Shown in pieces: positions 17,182 through 25,655 of a DNA stretch of 64,000 bases. Within the stretch, counting starts at the first letter, position 1, and the number at the start of each line of letters is the position of its first letter. The position numbers and the translations under genes are program-made. The notes beneath the pieces are model-generated. The model ran no database searches, was not told the DNA's origin, and saw only the letters and a program-made list of their open reading frames with translations. The DNA comes from Myxococcales bacterium (GTDB lineage: Bacteria; Myxococcota_A; Polyangia; Polyangiales; Polyangiaceae): positions 21,231 to 85,230 of the forward strand of contig SECP01000042.1 in assembly GCA_004193285.1 (NCBI GenBank), in the 5' to 3' direction.

Positions 17182-18093
17182 CTACACCGCGCTAGGACAA
17201 AGCCCGACACCAGGCGCGGAGAGCCGCGCCGAGAGCAGGTGGTGCTCCCGGGCGCCAAGGGCACCGCGCAACGTTTCCGATGAGGGACGCACGCCAACGA
17301 ACAGCGCAATGTCTCCCCCACCCGCCCCTGCCGGGAGCAGCGCCGCCCCCTCCGCTTCTGCAACTGGCGCCAGCTCCGCGAGCTCCGCGGTGACGATCGG
17401 CACGCCAGCCGCGAGGCCCAATCCGGAGAGCGCCGCGAATTGGCCGCGCAACGCTCGGATGAAGCCGTCCGAGTCAGCGGACTGGACGCTTGCCGCCGCC
17501 GAGGTAGCAGCCGCCCCTTGCAGCTCCAGCCAATGCCGATGGGCAGATGGCTGACTCCGGCCAAGCTCGGCGACCGCGCCGAGCAGCTCGCGAGTCGAGG
17601 CGGAGGTCGGACAGGTCCACACCTCCAAGCTGAGCTCTCCCGGTAACTCGCCCGGCGTCAGCTCTGGGCGGCCCGGGCTCGGCAAGCGGTAGACGAGCGT
17701 GCCGCCGAACGTGCTGGCCGCAACGTCTACCCCGCTGCCGCCTCCCTGAGCGAGGCGATGCGCGGCAAGGCCGCGCTCGAACAACTGCTGCTGCAGCTCG
17801 AGCTCGGAGACGGGAGACGCTTCACGCTCCAGCGCATACAAGCTCGCGACGAGGATCGCGGCGCTGGAGCCAAGACCGAGCTTGCGTCCGCGCTCACGAA
17901 GCTCGGAGGCGTCGAACCAGGGCGCAGTTTGCCCGGTTCCGAGCGCCGCCTTCACCTCGTCCGTCAGCAGCTCCGCCGGGCGGGACGTGTCGGCGGTCAC
18001 GTAGCGGGACACCGCCGAGACGATCGCCGGAGCGCCGTGCAATACCGAGTAGGCACCGGAGAGCACGACCTTTCCGGGCGCCCTCGCCTTCAT
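17182..18093 (-). CDS. Phosphomevalonate kinase (GHMP family)
   Basis: 303 residues. Converts phosphomevalonate to diphosphomevalonate with ATP. GHMP-kinase signatures: N-terminal ARAPGKVVLSGAYSVLHGAP, the ATP-binding loop KLGLGSSAAILVASLYA, GGGSGVDVAAS typical of phosphomevalonate kinase, and a C-terminal GAGGGDIALF. The assignment to phosphomevalonate rather than another GHMP substrate rests on the AYSVLHG and GSGVDVA motifs and on lying beside mevalonate kinase and the decarboxylase. Its ATG overlaps the stop of the decarboxylase gene by 4 bases. Confidence 0.88.
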   Translation of the reverse strand: MKARAPGKVVLSGAYSVLHGAPAIVSAVSRYVTADTSRPAELLTDEVKAALGTGQTAPWFDASELRERGRKLGLGSSAAILVASLYALEREASPVSELELQQQLFERGLAAHRLAQGGGSGVDVAASTFGGTLVYRLPSPGRPELTPGELPGELSLEVWTCPTSASTRELLGAVAELGRSQPSAHRHWLELQGAAATSAAASVQSADSDGFIRALRGQFAALSGLGLAAGVPIVTAELAELAPVAEAEGAALLPAGAGGGDIALFVGVRPSSETLRGALGAREHHLLSARLSAPGVGLCPSAV

Positions 18094-19070
18094 CTCGGAA
18101 ACTCACGGAGCAGCGCCGCGTCCGGACCGGGCGCGGATTCCAGAACGCGGAGCACGCCCTCCACGCCTTCCAGGGTTTGCTTCAGCGCCGCGACATGCTG
18201 CGGCTCGACCAGCACCTTCACGTGGGGCCCGGCATCGATCGTGAAGCAGGCGGCCACGCCGCGTTTGCGTGCGGCGCGCACGGCCTCGATCACCGCGAGC
18301 GTCGCGGGACGGAAGTAGACGAGCGCAGGGCTGGCCGCGAGCATCGACGCGTGCATCGCGAGCGCGCTCTGCTCCGCGGCCGGTGCGAGGCGCTCGAAAT
18401 CTTTCGCGAGCACCGCCGCCTTCACCTCCGCAAAAAGGCGCGGCGCGTCCGCCACCCAGGCGGGGTAGTACGGGCTCGTGAGCGCGGTGTGCTGCATGCC
18501 ATCCGTCGACCCCGTGTCCTTTGCGGCCTCGCTCGTGACCGCGACCAGCATGCGAAGCGGCCAGTGCTCGGGTGGAGCCACGCGCGCCGCCGACTCCGCG
18601 CTCGCTCCCAGCTCCACGTAGCCGCCGAACAGCGAGCGAGCCGCCGACGCCGAAGCCGCGCGGGCCAGCGCGCTCACGCGCTCGATGGGAAGCGAAAGGT
18701 CCAGCGCGTGCACCGCGGCCAGCGCGAGCGCCGCAAAGCCAGACGCGCTCGAGGCGAGCCCGGATGCGGTCGGGAAATCATTGTGCGAGCGTACGCGCGC
18801 GAACGTACGGATGCCGGCGAGCGCCCTCACCTCGCCCAGCAGCTTGGCGGCGCGGGCCAGCGGCTTGCCGCCCTGCGGGGCACCGCCCAGCTCGAGCTCG
18901 TCCGCGGTGAGCTCGGACGAGAACGACACTTCCGTCGTCGTGCGCATGTTTTCCAGCGTGAGCGACAAGCTTGGAACCGCGGGCAGGTTCCGAGCGATGT
19001 CCGCCTTGCCCCAGTACTTGGCGAGCGCGATGTTGGCGTGCGCTCGTACGACCGCGCGCTGCTCGGTCAC
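18090..19070 (-). CDS. mvaD: Diphosphomevalonate decarboxylase
   Basis: 326 residues, normal length. Makes isopentenyl diphosphate from mevalonate diphosphate by ATP-dependent decarboxylation. Diagnostic features: HANIALAKYWGKAD near the N-terminus, LPAVPSLSLTL, and the phosphate loop NDFPTASGLASSASGFAALA. FTIDAGPHVKVLVE near the C-terminus is also family-typical. It starts with GTG in a GTGA overlap with the mevalonate kinase stop and ends in a 4-base overlap with the phosphomevalonate kinase gene, so translation of the three is probably coupled. Confidence 0.95.
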   Translation of the reverse strand: MTEQRAVVRAHANIALAKYWGKADIARNLPAVPSLSLTLENMRTTTEVSFSSELTADELELGGAPQGGKPLARAAKLLGEVRALAGIRTFARVRSHNDFPTASGLASSASGFAALALAAVHALDLSLPIERVSALARAASASAARSLFGGYVELGASAESAARVAPPEHWPLRMLVAVTSEAAKDTGSTDGMQHTALTSPYYPAWVADAPRLFAEVKAAVLAKDFERLAPAAEQSALAMHASMLAASPALVYFRPATLAVIEAVRAARKRGVAACFTIDAGPHVKVLVEPQHVAALKQTLEGVEGVLRVLESAPGPDAALLREFPR

Positions 19071-19966
19071 GACCCGACTCCCGGCTGGAGTGAAGCGTCG
19101 ATTTCCGTCGAAAAGGCCGCGAAGCCGTCGCTCTTCAGCGCAGCCTCCACCGGCGCCGGATCTTCACAGAGCGCGATCACCGCGCCGCCGCCGCCGGCTC
19201 CGGTAAGCTTGGCACCGAGCGCGCCGGCTTCGCGCGCGACGGCGCAGGCGCGTTCAATTTCGGGGGTGGACAGGAACAGACCGGAGAGCAGCATCTGGTT
19301 GTAATTCATCAACTGGCCGAGACCGCTCATGTCGCCGGCCTCGATGCAGAGCCTGGCATTTTTGACGAGCGATTCGATGCCGGAGAGCGATTTGGCGAGC
19401 AAGTCCGGGCGGCGCTCACCGAGCCGCTGCACGCTCTCCACCATCTGCTTGGTGCTGGCCGGCGGCCCCGCCAAACACACGACGAGACGAAGCGGTACGG
19501 CCACGAACAGCGGCTCGATCCCGCCCACCTTCGTGAAGTAGATGCACCCGCCCGCGTACGCGGCCGCAGCATCCACACCGGAGGGGTTGCCGTGGAAGAC
19601 CTTTTCCCACGCTCCCGCCGACCGCAAGACGCGCTCCGGCGACTCTGCCTCGCCGGAGGCCGCGAGCAGCGCGCGCGCCACCGCGACCCCAATCGCCGCC
19701 GAGCCACCGAGGCCGGAGCCGAGCGGCACGCTCACGTCGACCTCGACTCGATGGGGCCCGACGCCGAGCGCACCCGCCGCCGCCTCCAGCGCCGAGAGCA
19801 GCTCCGCGCCCGTGTGCTCGCCGACCCGGAGCGCGAAGGCCTCGCTGCGAGTCGCGTTCGCAACCGCGCCCAGCCGAATTCCCGCGGCGATGGCGGGCAT
19901 GCCGTACACCACCGCGTGCTCACCGAGCAGCAGCGTCTTCCCATTGCCGCGACCCGTGCCGTTCAT
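19067..19966 (-). CDS. mvk: Mevalonate kinase
   Basis: 299 residues from the ATG at 19966, chosen because it forms an ATGA overlap with the upstream polyprenyl synthase stop; an ATG five codons earlier exists. It phosphorylates mevalonate. GHMP motifs: GKTLLLGEHAVVYGMPAIA, SVPLGSGLGGSAAIGVAVARA (ATP loop), HGNPSGVDAAAA, and LTGAGGGGAVIAL at the C-terminus. HGNPSGVD distinguishes mevalonate kinase from the two downstream GHMP enzymes. Confidence 0.94.
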   Translation of the reverse strand: MNGTGRGNGKTLLLGEHAVVYGMPAIAAGIRLGAVANATRSEAFALRVGEHTGAELLSALEAAAGALGVGPHRVEVDVSVPLGSGLGGSAAIGVAVARALLAASGEAESPERVLRSAGAWEKVFHGNPSGVDAAAAYAGGCIYFTKVGGIEPLFVAVPLRLVVCLAGPPASTKQMVESVQRLGERRPDLLAKSLSGIESLVKNARLCIEAGDMSGLGQLMNYNQMLLSGLFLSTPEIERACAVAREAGALGAKLTGAGGGGAVIALCEDPAPVEAALKSDGFAAFSTEIDASLQPGVGS

Positions 19967-21051
19967 GTTCGCCGGGAGCACAACGCCTGGGTGGCGTCAG
20001 TCAGCAAAGCTCGCCCCGCGGGGCTCACGCCGCCACCGGCGAGCTCCGCCAGCGCTTGCTCGGACAGCTCTTGAATGCGCTTCTCCACCAGCTCCGGCGC
20101 GCCCGTCGCCTCCACCGCGCGCAGAGCGGCGCGCAGCGCGGGCTCCTGGGCGCGTGGCTTGTCCAGAACGCGACGGATGACCGTCAGCTCCTTCGGCTTG
20201 CCGCGCCGAAGCACCAGTCGCAGCAGCAGCGTGCGCTTGCCGCTCACCAGATCGCTCGCGAGAGGCTTGCCGGTTTGCGCCGGATCACCGAACAAGCTCA
20301 GCAAGTCGTCCCGCAACTGGAAGGCAACCCCAGCGGGCCTGGCGTAGCGAGAGAGCGCCGCGAGCGTCGACGGTTTACCACCGGCGAGCAGCGCCCCGAG
20401 CCGCAGCGGCCCCTCCACCGTGTAGCTGCCGGTTTTCAGCGCGTAGCCGAGCTCTACGTCTTTACCTTGCCCCACCATGTCCAGCTGCTGACCAGCGACC
20501 GCGCCCAGCTGCATCTCCGCGAACGCGGAGAACGCGTCGCGCAAGCGCTTCGGCTCTGCCTTGACCTTGGCGAGCGCATCGCACGCCAGGGCAACCGCGT
20601 AGTCCCCCGCCAAGATGGCGGAGGCGTTGCCCTTGTGCTCGGAGCGAAAGCGCTGCGCGAGGGCAACGTGGACGGAAGGGCCCCCGCGCCTGACCCGATC
20701 TCCATCCATCCAGTCGTCGTGAATCAGAAAGTACGTGTGGAGCAACTCCAGCGCGACCCCTGCGTCCAGCGCGGCCTCCAGCTTCGCGGTCGAGGATACG
20801 GTGCGGAGACCGGCCACCACCAGCGCCGGCCGCAGCCGCTTGCCGCCCAACATGGAGAGGCGCCGCACCTCCCGCGCCAAGGCCTGAACCTCCGAGCCGA
20901 GCGGCCGAGAGCCTGTGACCCGCGCGTCCAAAAAGCCCTCCAGCCGCCGCTCTATCTCGGGCTTCACGCTCGCGAGCAGCGCGACGAAGGGGCGCTCGTT
21001 ACGAGGCGAAACAGGCGCAGATTTACGAGGTGGAGGGCGGCGCGCAGCCAT
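19963..21051 (-). CDS. Polyprenyl (farnesyl/geranylgeranyl) diphosphate synthase
   Basis: 362 residues from the ATG at 21051; an ATG at 21111 is the main alternative, and longer forms would run into the divergent isomerase gene. Trans-prenyltransferase motifs: GGKRLRPALV, the first aspartate-rich motif HDDWMDGDRVRRGGP, and the second QLRDDLLSLFGD with GKPLASDLVSGKRTLL. It condenses isopentenyl diphosphate with allylic diphosphates; product length is not certain from sequence. It is the first gene of the minus-strand mevalonate operon. Confidence 0.92.
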   Translation of the reverse strand: MAARRPPPRKSAPVSPRNERPFVALLASVKPEIERRLEGFLDARVTGSRPLGSEVQALAREVRRLSMLGGKRLRPALVVAGLRTVSSTAKLEAALDAGVALELLHTYFLIHDDWMDGDRVRRGGPSVHVALAQRFRSEHKGNASAILAGDYAVALACDALAKVKAEPKRLRDAFSAFAEMQLGAVAGQQLDMVGQGKDVELGYALKTGSYTVEGPLRLGALLAGGKPSTLAALSRYARPAGVAFQLRDDLLSLFGDPAQTGKPLASDLVSGKRTLLLRLVLRRGKPKELTVIRRVLDKPRAQEPALRAALRAVEATGAPELVEKRIQELSEQALAELAGGGVSPAGRALLTDATQALCSRRT

Positions 21052-21142
21052 GGCGGGCGGAGCGTAGTGCAGGGCCTCCGCTCTGCCATCAACATTCGCT
21101 TCGCCCGACATTTCACGGCCGCGTGAGACATACTGGGCGCAC

Positions 21143-22189
21143 ATGGCCGACATCTCCCGCCGCAAAGACGATCACCTCGAGCTCGCCATCTCGGGAGATG
21201 TCGGCTTCAAGCGCACGACGACGCTGTTCGAGCACGTGCGGTTCGTGCACGACGCGCTGCCGGAGCTCGCCGTCGCCGAGCTGGATACCTCGCTGACGCT
21301 GATGGGCAAAAAGCTGCGCGCCCCCATCCTGATCGCGGCGATGACGGGCGGGAGCGAACGGGCCGAGCGAATCAACAAGGAGCTTGCCCAGATCGCGGAG
21401 GAGCGCGGCTACGCCTTCGGGCTCGGGAGCCAGCGCGCCATGCACCGGCACCCTGGCAAGAGCGCCACCTACGCCGTGCGTGACGTAGCGCCGACCACGC
21501 TCGTGCTCGGGAACCTCGGGCTGGTGCAAGCCGCGCAAATGTCCAGCGACGACGTGAAGCGGCTCGTGGACGGCGTCGGCGCGGACGCGCTGTGCTTGCA
21601 CTTGAACCCCGCGCAAGAGCTGATTCAGGACGACGGCGATCGCGATTTCCGAGGCGGTCTCGACACCCTCTCGCGCCTGCTCCAGAGCGGGGTGCGCCTC
21701 GTGGTGAAGGAGACTGGCTGCGGGCTGTCGGCGAGCGTGGCGGCGCGGGTCCGCGCGCTTGGCGTCGAATACGTAGATGTCTCCGGTGCCGGCGGCACGT
21801 CCTGGGTAGCGGTGGAAACTCACCGCGCTTCCGAAGCACGGCGCCCGCTGGGTCAGGCGTTCTGGGAGTGGGGCATCCCCACCGCCGCAAGCGTCGCGCT
21901 GTGCGCGCGGCACGGTTTTCGCGGCATCTTCGCGACTGGCGGCATGTCCACCGGCCTGGAGATTGCCAAGGCCATCGCGCTCGGCGCCAGCGCGGGCGGC
22001 ATCGCGCGGCGCGCACTGCAAGCGCTCGAATCGGGCGGGCCGGACGGCGCGCGCGCGTTCTTCGAAGGCATCGAGGTCGAGCTGCGCGCGGCGATGCTAC
22101 TCACCGGCTCGCGCAACCTGGCCGCGCTCGGTAGCGCGCCGCGGCTGGTCACGGGCGAGCTTGCCCAGTGGCTCGAGCTCGGCGCCTAG
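21143..22189 (+). CDS. fni: Isopentenyl-diphosphate delta-isomerase, type 2
   Basis: 348 residues. An FMN- and NADPH-dependent enzyme that isomerises IPP to DMAPP, the starter for prenyl chains. Features: N-terminal RRKDDHLELA, MTGGSERAERIN, GLGSQRAM, HLNPAQELIQDDGDRDF, VKETGCGLS, VSGAGGTSW and ATGGMSTGLEIAKAIALGA at the FMN phosphate site. It is divergent from the polyprenyl synthase; about 90 bases separate the two starts and must hold both promoters. Confidence 0.95.
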   Translation: MADISRRKDDHLELAISGDVGFKRTTTLFEHVRFVHDALPELAVAELDTSLTLMGKKLRAPILIAAMTGGSERAERINKELAQIAEERGYAFGLGSQRAMHRHPGKSATYAVRDVAPTTLVLGNLGLVQAAQMSSDDVKRLVDGVGADALCLHLNPAQELIQDDGDRDFRGGLDTLSRLLQSGVRLVVKETGCGLSASVAARVRALGVEYVDVSGAGGTSWVAVETHRASEARRPLGQAFWEWGIPTAASVALCARHGFRGIFATGGMSTGLEIAKAIALGASAGGIARRALQALESGGPDGARAFFEGIEVELRAAMLLTGSRNLAALGSAPRLVTGELAQWLELGA

Positions 22190-22193
22190 CTTT

Positions 22194-22508
22194 TCACTCT
22201 TCGTCTTCGCCGACGGGGGGCGGCGGGTGCGAATGCGCGGGCGATGACTGGCGCGTCTGGAACGAGAGGTTGGACGCCTCTTGATACAGCTCCTTGGCGC
22301 CAGGAAAGTCGGGATGCTTGCGCATGAGCTGCACGAGCTGCTGAATCGCGGCGAGCGGTGGCAAGGTGCCGTCGTACAAGTCGAGCTTCACGCGCACGAC
22401 GCTGAACGCTTCGTCGCTCCGAGGCACTGGGGCGAGCGCGGCTCGCGCGCCCTCGAGATCGCCGGCGTCGAGCAACCGATCGATGCTGGCCGGATCCTGC
22501 GTGGTCAT
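22194..22508 (-). CDS. Small hypothetical protein
   Basis: 104 residues from the ATG at 22508 (111 from an ATG at 22529). It is helical and resembles a single tetratricopeptide-like helical pair (IDRLLDAGDLEGARAALAPV, then LIQ-type helices with HPDFPGAKELYQEAS), ending in a Pro/His/acidic tail. No family recognised. Convergent with the isomerase gene, four bases from its stop. Confidence 0.55.
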   Translation of the reverse strand: MTTQDPASIDRLLDAGDLEGARAALAPVPRSDEAFSVVRVKLDLYDGTLPPLAAIQQLVQLMRKHPDFPGAKELYQEASNLSFQTRQSSPAHSHPPPPVGEDEE

Positions 22509-22682
22509 ACCCCTCCATCTTATCCCCACTTTGGCTACGACAAGCAGGCCGTGCGGCGACTATTTAACGACTTAACTACATGTAACCACTTCGTAATCGT
22601 GCCCAAAGAGCGGCCTTTTCGTGTCTCCTCGAGCGCGATTTGCGAAGGGCCCTCACCTGAAGTCTATACTTGGAGACTCGTC

Positions 22683-23531
22683 ATGACGAAGGACAGGAAG
22701 CACGGACCGACGGAAAGTGACGGACCGACCGCGGATCTCAAGAGTGAGCGTGACCAGTTCCTGAAGAAGTTCAGCGGCGGCGCGAAGCTGACGGAGGAGT
22801 TCTTGCGCGAGTTCGAGCAGCTCCAGGCTCGCCTTCAGCAGCTGGAAGCCGAGAACGCGGGGCTGCGCGCCAAAGTGGAGGCCGACGAGGCCATCCGCGA
22901 CCTGCTCTCCAAGATCGACCGATTGGAGAATGAAAAACGCGAGCTCTTGTCGCGGTTTCATCGCGCCGAGGCCAAGAGCAGCGAATTTACCGCGCGCGTT
23001 CAGGAGGTGGAGAGCGAGTTCGCGAACCTCGCCAACCTCTTCGTGGCGTCCAACCAGCTCCACAGCAGCCTCTCACCACGCGGAGTGACGCGGCGAATCA
23101 AAGAGGTCCTGGCCCAGCTGGTGGGGGCCGAGCGGTACTGCATGTACCTTGCCAACGGCGAAAACACGGAGCTCGTCCCGATCGCCTACGAGGGAGTCGC
23201 CGGGAGCGCCCTCACGCCGGTCAAAATCGCCGATTCGGAGCTCGGCAGCGCCCTGCTCCGTGGCGCCGCCTCGGTGAGCGATTTGGACCCGACGGCGGGA
23301 ACGGTCCAGCGACCGGCCGCCATCATCCCCCTGACCGTGGACGACAGAACCGTCGGCGTCATCGCCATCTTCTCCACCCTCGCGCAAAAAAAACGCTTCG
23401 ACACGGTAGATTTCGAGCTATTCAAGCTGCTTGGGCAACATGCCGCGGCAGCGCTCGTGAGCGCGAGCCTGTTCGCGCATACGGATCGAAAGCTACCGGG
23501 ACTCGAAGCCTTCCTCGACCTCAGCGTTTGA
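22683..23531 (+). CDS. Coiled-coil GAF-domain protein
   Basis: 282 residues. Residues about 20-120 form a long heptad-rich coiled coil (FLREFEQLQARLQQLEAENA and onwards), followed by a GAF domain (about 130-275) with ERYCMYLANGENTELVPIA and the usual C-terminal strand/helix AAALVSASLFAHT. There is no output domain, so it may act by oligomerising or by binding a partner through the coiled coil. GGAG lies 7 bases before the ATG. The CheY-like receiver gene starts 7 bases after its stop, suggesting one signalling operon. Confidence 0.83.
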   Translation: MTKDRKHGPTESDGPTADLKSERDQFLKKFSGGAKLTEEFLREFEQLQARLQQLEAENAGLRAKVEADEAIRDLLSKIDRLENEKRELLSRFHRAEAKSSEFTARVQEVESEFANLANLFVASNQLHSSLSPRGVTRRIKEVLAQLVGAERYCMYLANGENTELVPIAYEGVAGSALTPVKIADSELGSALLRGAASVSDLDPTAGTVQRPAAIIPLTVDDRTVGVIAIFSTLAQKKRFDTVDFELFKLLGQHAAAALVSASLFAHTDRKLPGLEAFLDLSV

Positions 23532-23538
23532 CACGAAC

Positions 23539-23916
23539 ATGGCCGAATACTCCTGCTTGATTGTCGAAGACTCGCCGATGATGCGGCAGCTTCTGGTGTT
23601 CGCCCTCGCGCGCGTCCGGAACCTGCGCGTGACCGAGGCGGACGACGGCGTGGACGGGCTGCGCAAGCTCGCCTCCGCCCGCTACGACATCATCGTGACC
23701 GACATCAACATGCCCATCATGGACGGGCTGAAGCTGGTCAAGCGCGTGCGCAGTGATCCGATTCACAAGGACACCCCCATCGTGATCATCACGACCGAGG
23801 GGTCGCAAGAGGATCGGCAGCGCGCGCTCCAGCTCGGGGCGAACGCCTACATCACGAAGCCCATTCAGGCTCCGCAGGTCATCGCCACGGTCAAGGAATT
23901 GCTCAAGATAGATTGA
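23539..23916 (+). CDS. Single-domain CheY-like response regulator
   Basis: 125 residues, a receiver domain only. Acidic pocket E10/D11 (LIVEDSPMMR), phospho-acceptor D55 (VTDINMPIMDG), T85/T86 and K107 (ITKPI) are all present, so it should be phosphorylatable. It has no DNA-binding or enzymatic output and probably works by protein contacts, as CheY and many myxobacterial receivers do. Seven bases separate it from the upstream GAF gene, and trpF follows 25 bases later. Confidence 0.92.
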   Translation: MAEYSCLIVEDSPMMRQLLVFALARVRNLRVTEADDGVDGLRKLASARYDIIVTDINMPIMDGLKLVKRVRSDPIHKDTPIVIITTEGSQEDRQRALQLGANAYITKPIQAPQVIATVKELLKID

Positions 23917-23941
23917 CGGGTCACGCTTCCGAGCCGAAGCC

Positions 23942-24553
23942 ATGACTTGGACGAAGATCTGCGGGCTGACGAACCCGGGCGACGCCGAGCACGCCGCTCG
24001 CTCCGGCGCGAACGCGATCGGTCTCAACTTCGTGCACGGCTCCAAGCGACGCGTCACGCTCGAGCAGGCGCGGCCGATCGTGGAAGCGGTCAAGGGCAGC
24101 ATCGAGCTGGTCGCGGTGGTCGCGAATCCGACGGAGCTCGAAGTCCAGGAGCTTCGCGAGCTCGGCATGGAGTGGCTGCAGCTCCACGGCGAAGAACCGG
24201 CCGCGCGCGTCTCTCGCCTGCTGCCTCAGGCGTTCAAAGCGGTGGCTATCGAAGACGCTGCTGACGCCCGCCGCGCCGCGAGCTTCCCCGGCGAGCGCCT
24301 GCTCGTGGACACGAAAGTCTCGGGGGCCTCGGGCGGCACCGGCAAGGTGTTCGACTGGCAGCTCGTCACGGACCTCGCGCGGGAGCGCAAGCTTATCTTG
24401 GCGGGCGGGCTCACGCCGAAGAACGTCGCCGCCGCCGTGCGCGTTCTGACGCCCTGGGGAGTGGACACGGCGAGCGGCGTGGAGCTCGTGCCCGGCGTCA
24501 AAGATCCGGAGCTCGTGACCGCTTTCGTGCTGGCCGTTCGCGGCGCGCACTGA
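23942..24553 (+). CDS. trpF: Phosphoribosylanthranilate isomerase
   Basis: 203 residues, normal length. It isomerises phosphoribosylanthranilate in tryptophan synthesis. N-terminal TKICGLTNPGDAE carries the catalytic Cys7; LLVDTKVSGASGGTGKVFDW holds the acidic catalytic region and phosphate loop; LAGGLTPKNV and GVDTASGVE form the C-terminal phosphate site. No other trp gene is nearby; it follows a receiver gene, so the context is not biosynthetic. Confidence 0.94.
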   Translation: MTWTKICGLTNPGDAEHAARSGANAIGLNFVHGSKRRVTLEQARPIVEAVKGSIELVAVVANPTELEVQELRELGMEWLQLHGEEPAARVSRLLPQAFKAVAIEDAADARRAASFPGERLLVDTKVSGASGGTGKVFDWQLVTDLARERKLILAGGLTPKNVAAAVRVLTPWGVDTASGVELVPGVKDPELVTAFVLAVRGAH

Positions 24554-24595
24554 GCGCCTTGCGAGCACTATTCATTTTGGTCGCCGCTCCGTAAC

Positions 24596-24616
24596 GAGCG
24601 CGTCCGTCGCTCTTTT
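24596..24616 (+). terminator. Weak hairpin with T-tract after trpF
   Basis: GAGCG / CGCTC with a 7-base loop followed directly by TTTT, about 40 bases past the trpF stop. The stem is only 5 bp. Confidence 0.35.
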
Positions 24617-24690
24617 CACGTCGCCGGCGCAACGGCGCACCCCGCTCGCCGCCACCGTCGCCGCGCACGCGAGAAATCGTCAAGCGTCGC

Positions 24691-24919
24691 GACTTGATTC
24701 GGCACAGTTCCGCGCTGCGACTTGATTCGGCACAGTTCCGCGCTGCGACTTGATTCGGCACAGTTCCGCGCTGCGACTTGATTCGGCACAGTTCCGCGCC
24801 GCGACTTGATTCGGCACAGTTCCGCGCTGCGACTTGATTCGGCACAGTTCCGCGCTGCGACTTGATTCGGCACAGTTCCGCGCTGCGACTTGATTCGGTA
24901 CAGTTCCGCGCCGCGACGA
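24691..24919 (+). repeat. Tandem array 3: eight units with an exact 28-bp period
   Basis: CTTGATTCGG starts at 24693, 24721, 24749, 24777, 24805, 24833, 24861 and 24889, exactly 28 bp apart. The unit CTTGATTCGGCACAGTTC plus GCGCTGCGA (or GCGCCGCGA) has nearly the same core as array 2 but lacks the hairpin arms. It fills the space between trpF and the metallophosphoesterase gene, ending about 10 bases before the latter's stop. No transposase gene adjoins it. Confidence 0.93.
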
Positions 24920-24925
24920 CGGTCG

Positions 24926-25576
24926 TTAATTAGCGGCGGGGGCGGGTAGCGGGACCGTGAATTGCTCGACCGAGATGCCGAGCTGCGACGTGGTCACGAT
25001 GACGGCGGAGGCGTGATCGCCGGCGGGGGCTTCGCCAACGGAGCCGACGTTCACGATGCGCACGTCCGCGACCGTCCGGTCGAACGGCACGTGACTGCCG
25101 CCGCAGACGATGATGTCCCCCGGCTCGTCTCCGAGCAGGGCGATCATCTCGTCTTCCGACATGTTGATGTCGAACGGCTCGGTGGGATCCGCGGGGGAGC
25201 CGTGAACCACGAGCAGGGTGTGCCCGGATTCGATGGGCAGCCGCGCGATGGGCGGAAGCTGGCCGAGCCGCGCCACGATGATCTCCCCGAGCTCGCGGTG
25301 CGCCTTGCGCAGGCGATCGATGCGCGCCCGCTCCGCCTCGCCGGTAGCGCTGAGCTTTTCCGGATCGATGGCGGCCAGCGCGCGGTCGCCGACGCCCTGG
25401 GTGCACAGGGCGCGGTGCTGAACGAGGAGCTTCCAAACCTCGAGCGGCTCGGGCCCGGGGAAGCAGAGGTCTCCGCAGGCGATGAGCTGGTCGAAGCCGA
25501 GCGCCTCACCTTCGCGGATCACGGCGCGGAGCGCTGCCGCGTGACCGTGGATGTCCGAAACGCACAGAAAGCGCAT
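24926..25576 (-). CDS. Metallophosphoesterase (YfcE/calcineurin-like), with altered metal motifs
   Basis: 216 residues. The calcineurin-like fold is shown by N-terminal SDIHGH, ACGDLCFPG, LLVVHGSP and RIVNVGSVG. Two usual metal or catalytic positions differ: the GN(H/C)D motif reads QGVGDR and GHTH reads GGSH. Substrate unknown; typical relatives are small phosphodiesterases. Activity may be changed or lost. The gene converges on array 3 and is divergent from glnE. Confidence 0.78.
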   Translation of the reverse strand: MRFLCVSDIHGHAAALRAVIREGEALGFDQLIACGDLCFPGPEPLEVWKLLVQHRALCTQGVGDRALAAIDPEKLSATGEAERARIDRLRKAHRELGEIIVARLGQLPPIARLPIESGHTLLVVHGSPADPTEPFDINMSEDEMIALLGDEPGDIIVCGGSHVPFDRTVADVRIVNVGSVGEAPAGDHASAVIVTTSQLGISVEQFTVPLPAPAAN

Positions 25577-25655
25577 GTGTCCTCTTCCCTAGAGCTTGGT
25601 CGGGCCCGGGACAAGGGAGGTATGCTGGCACGGCCAGTTCGGCCAGAAGCCCGGG

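Noticed and set aside
22640..22670. TTGCGA and TATACT as a promoter for the GAF gene
   Set aside because: The 19-base spacing is poor and the start site would lie after the GGAG ribosome-binding site.
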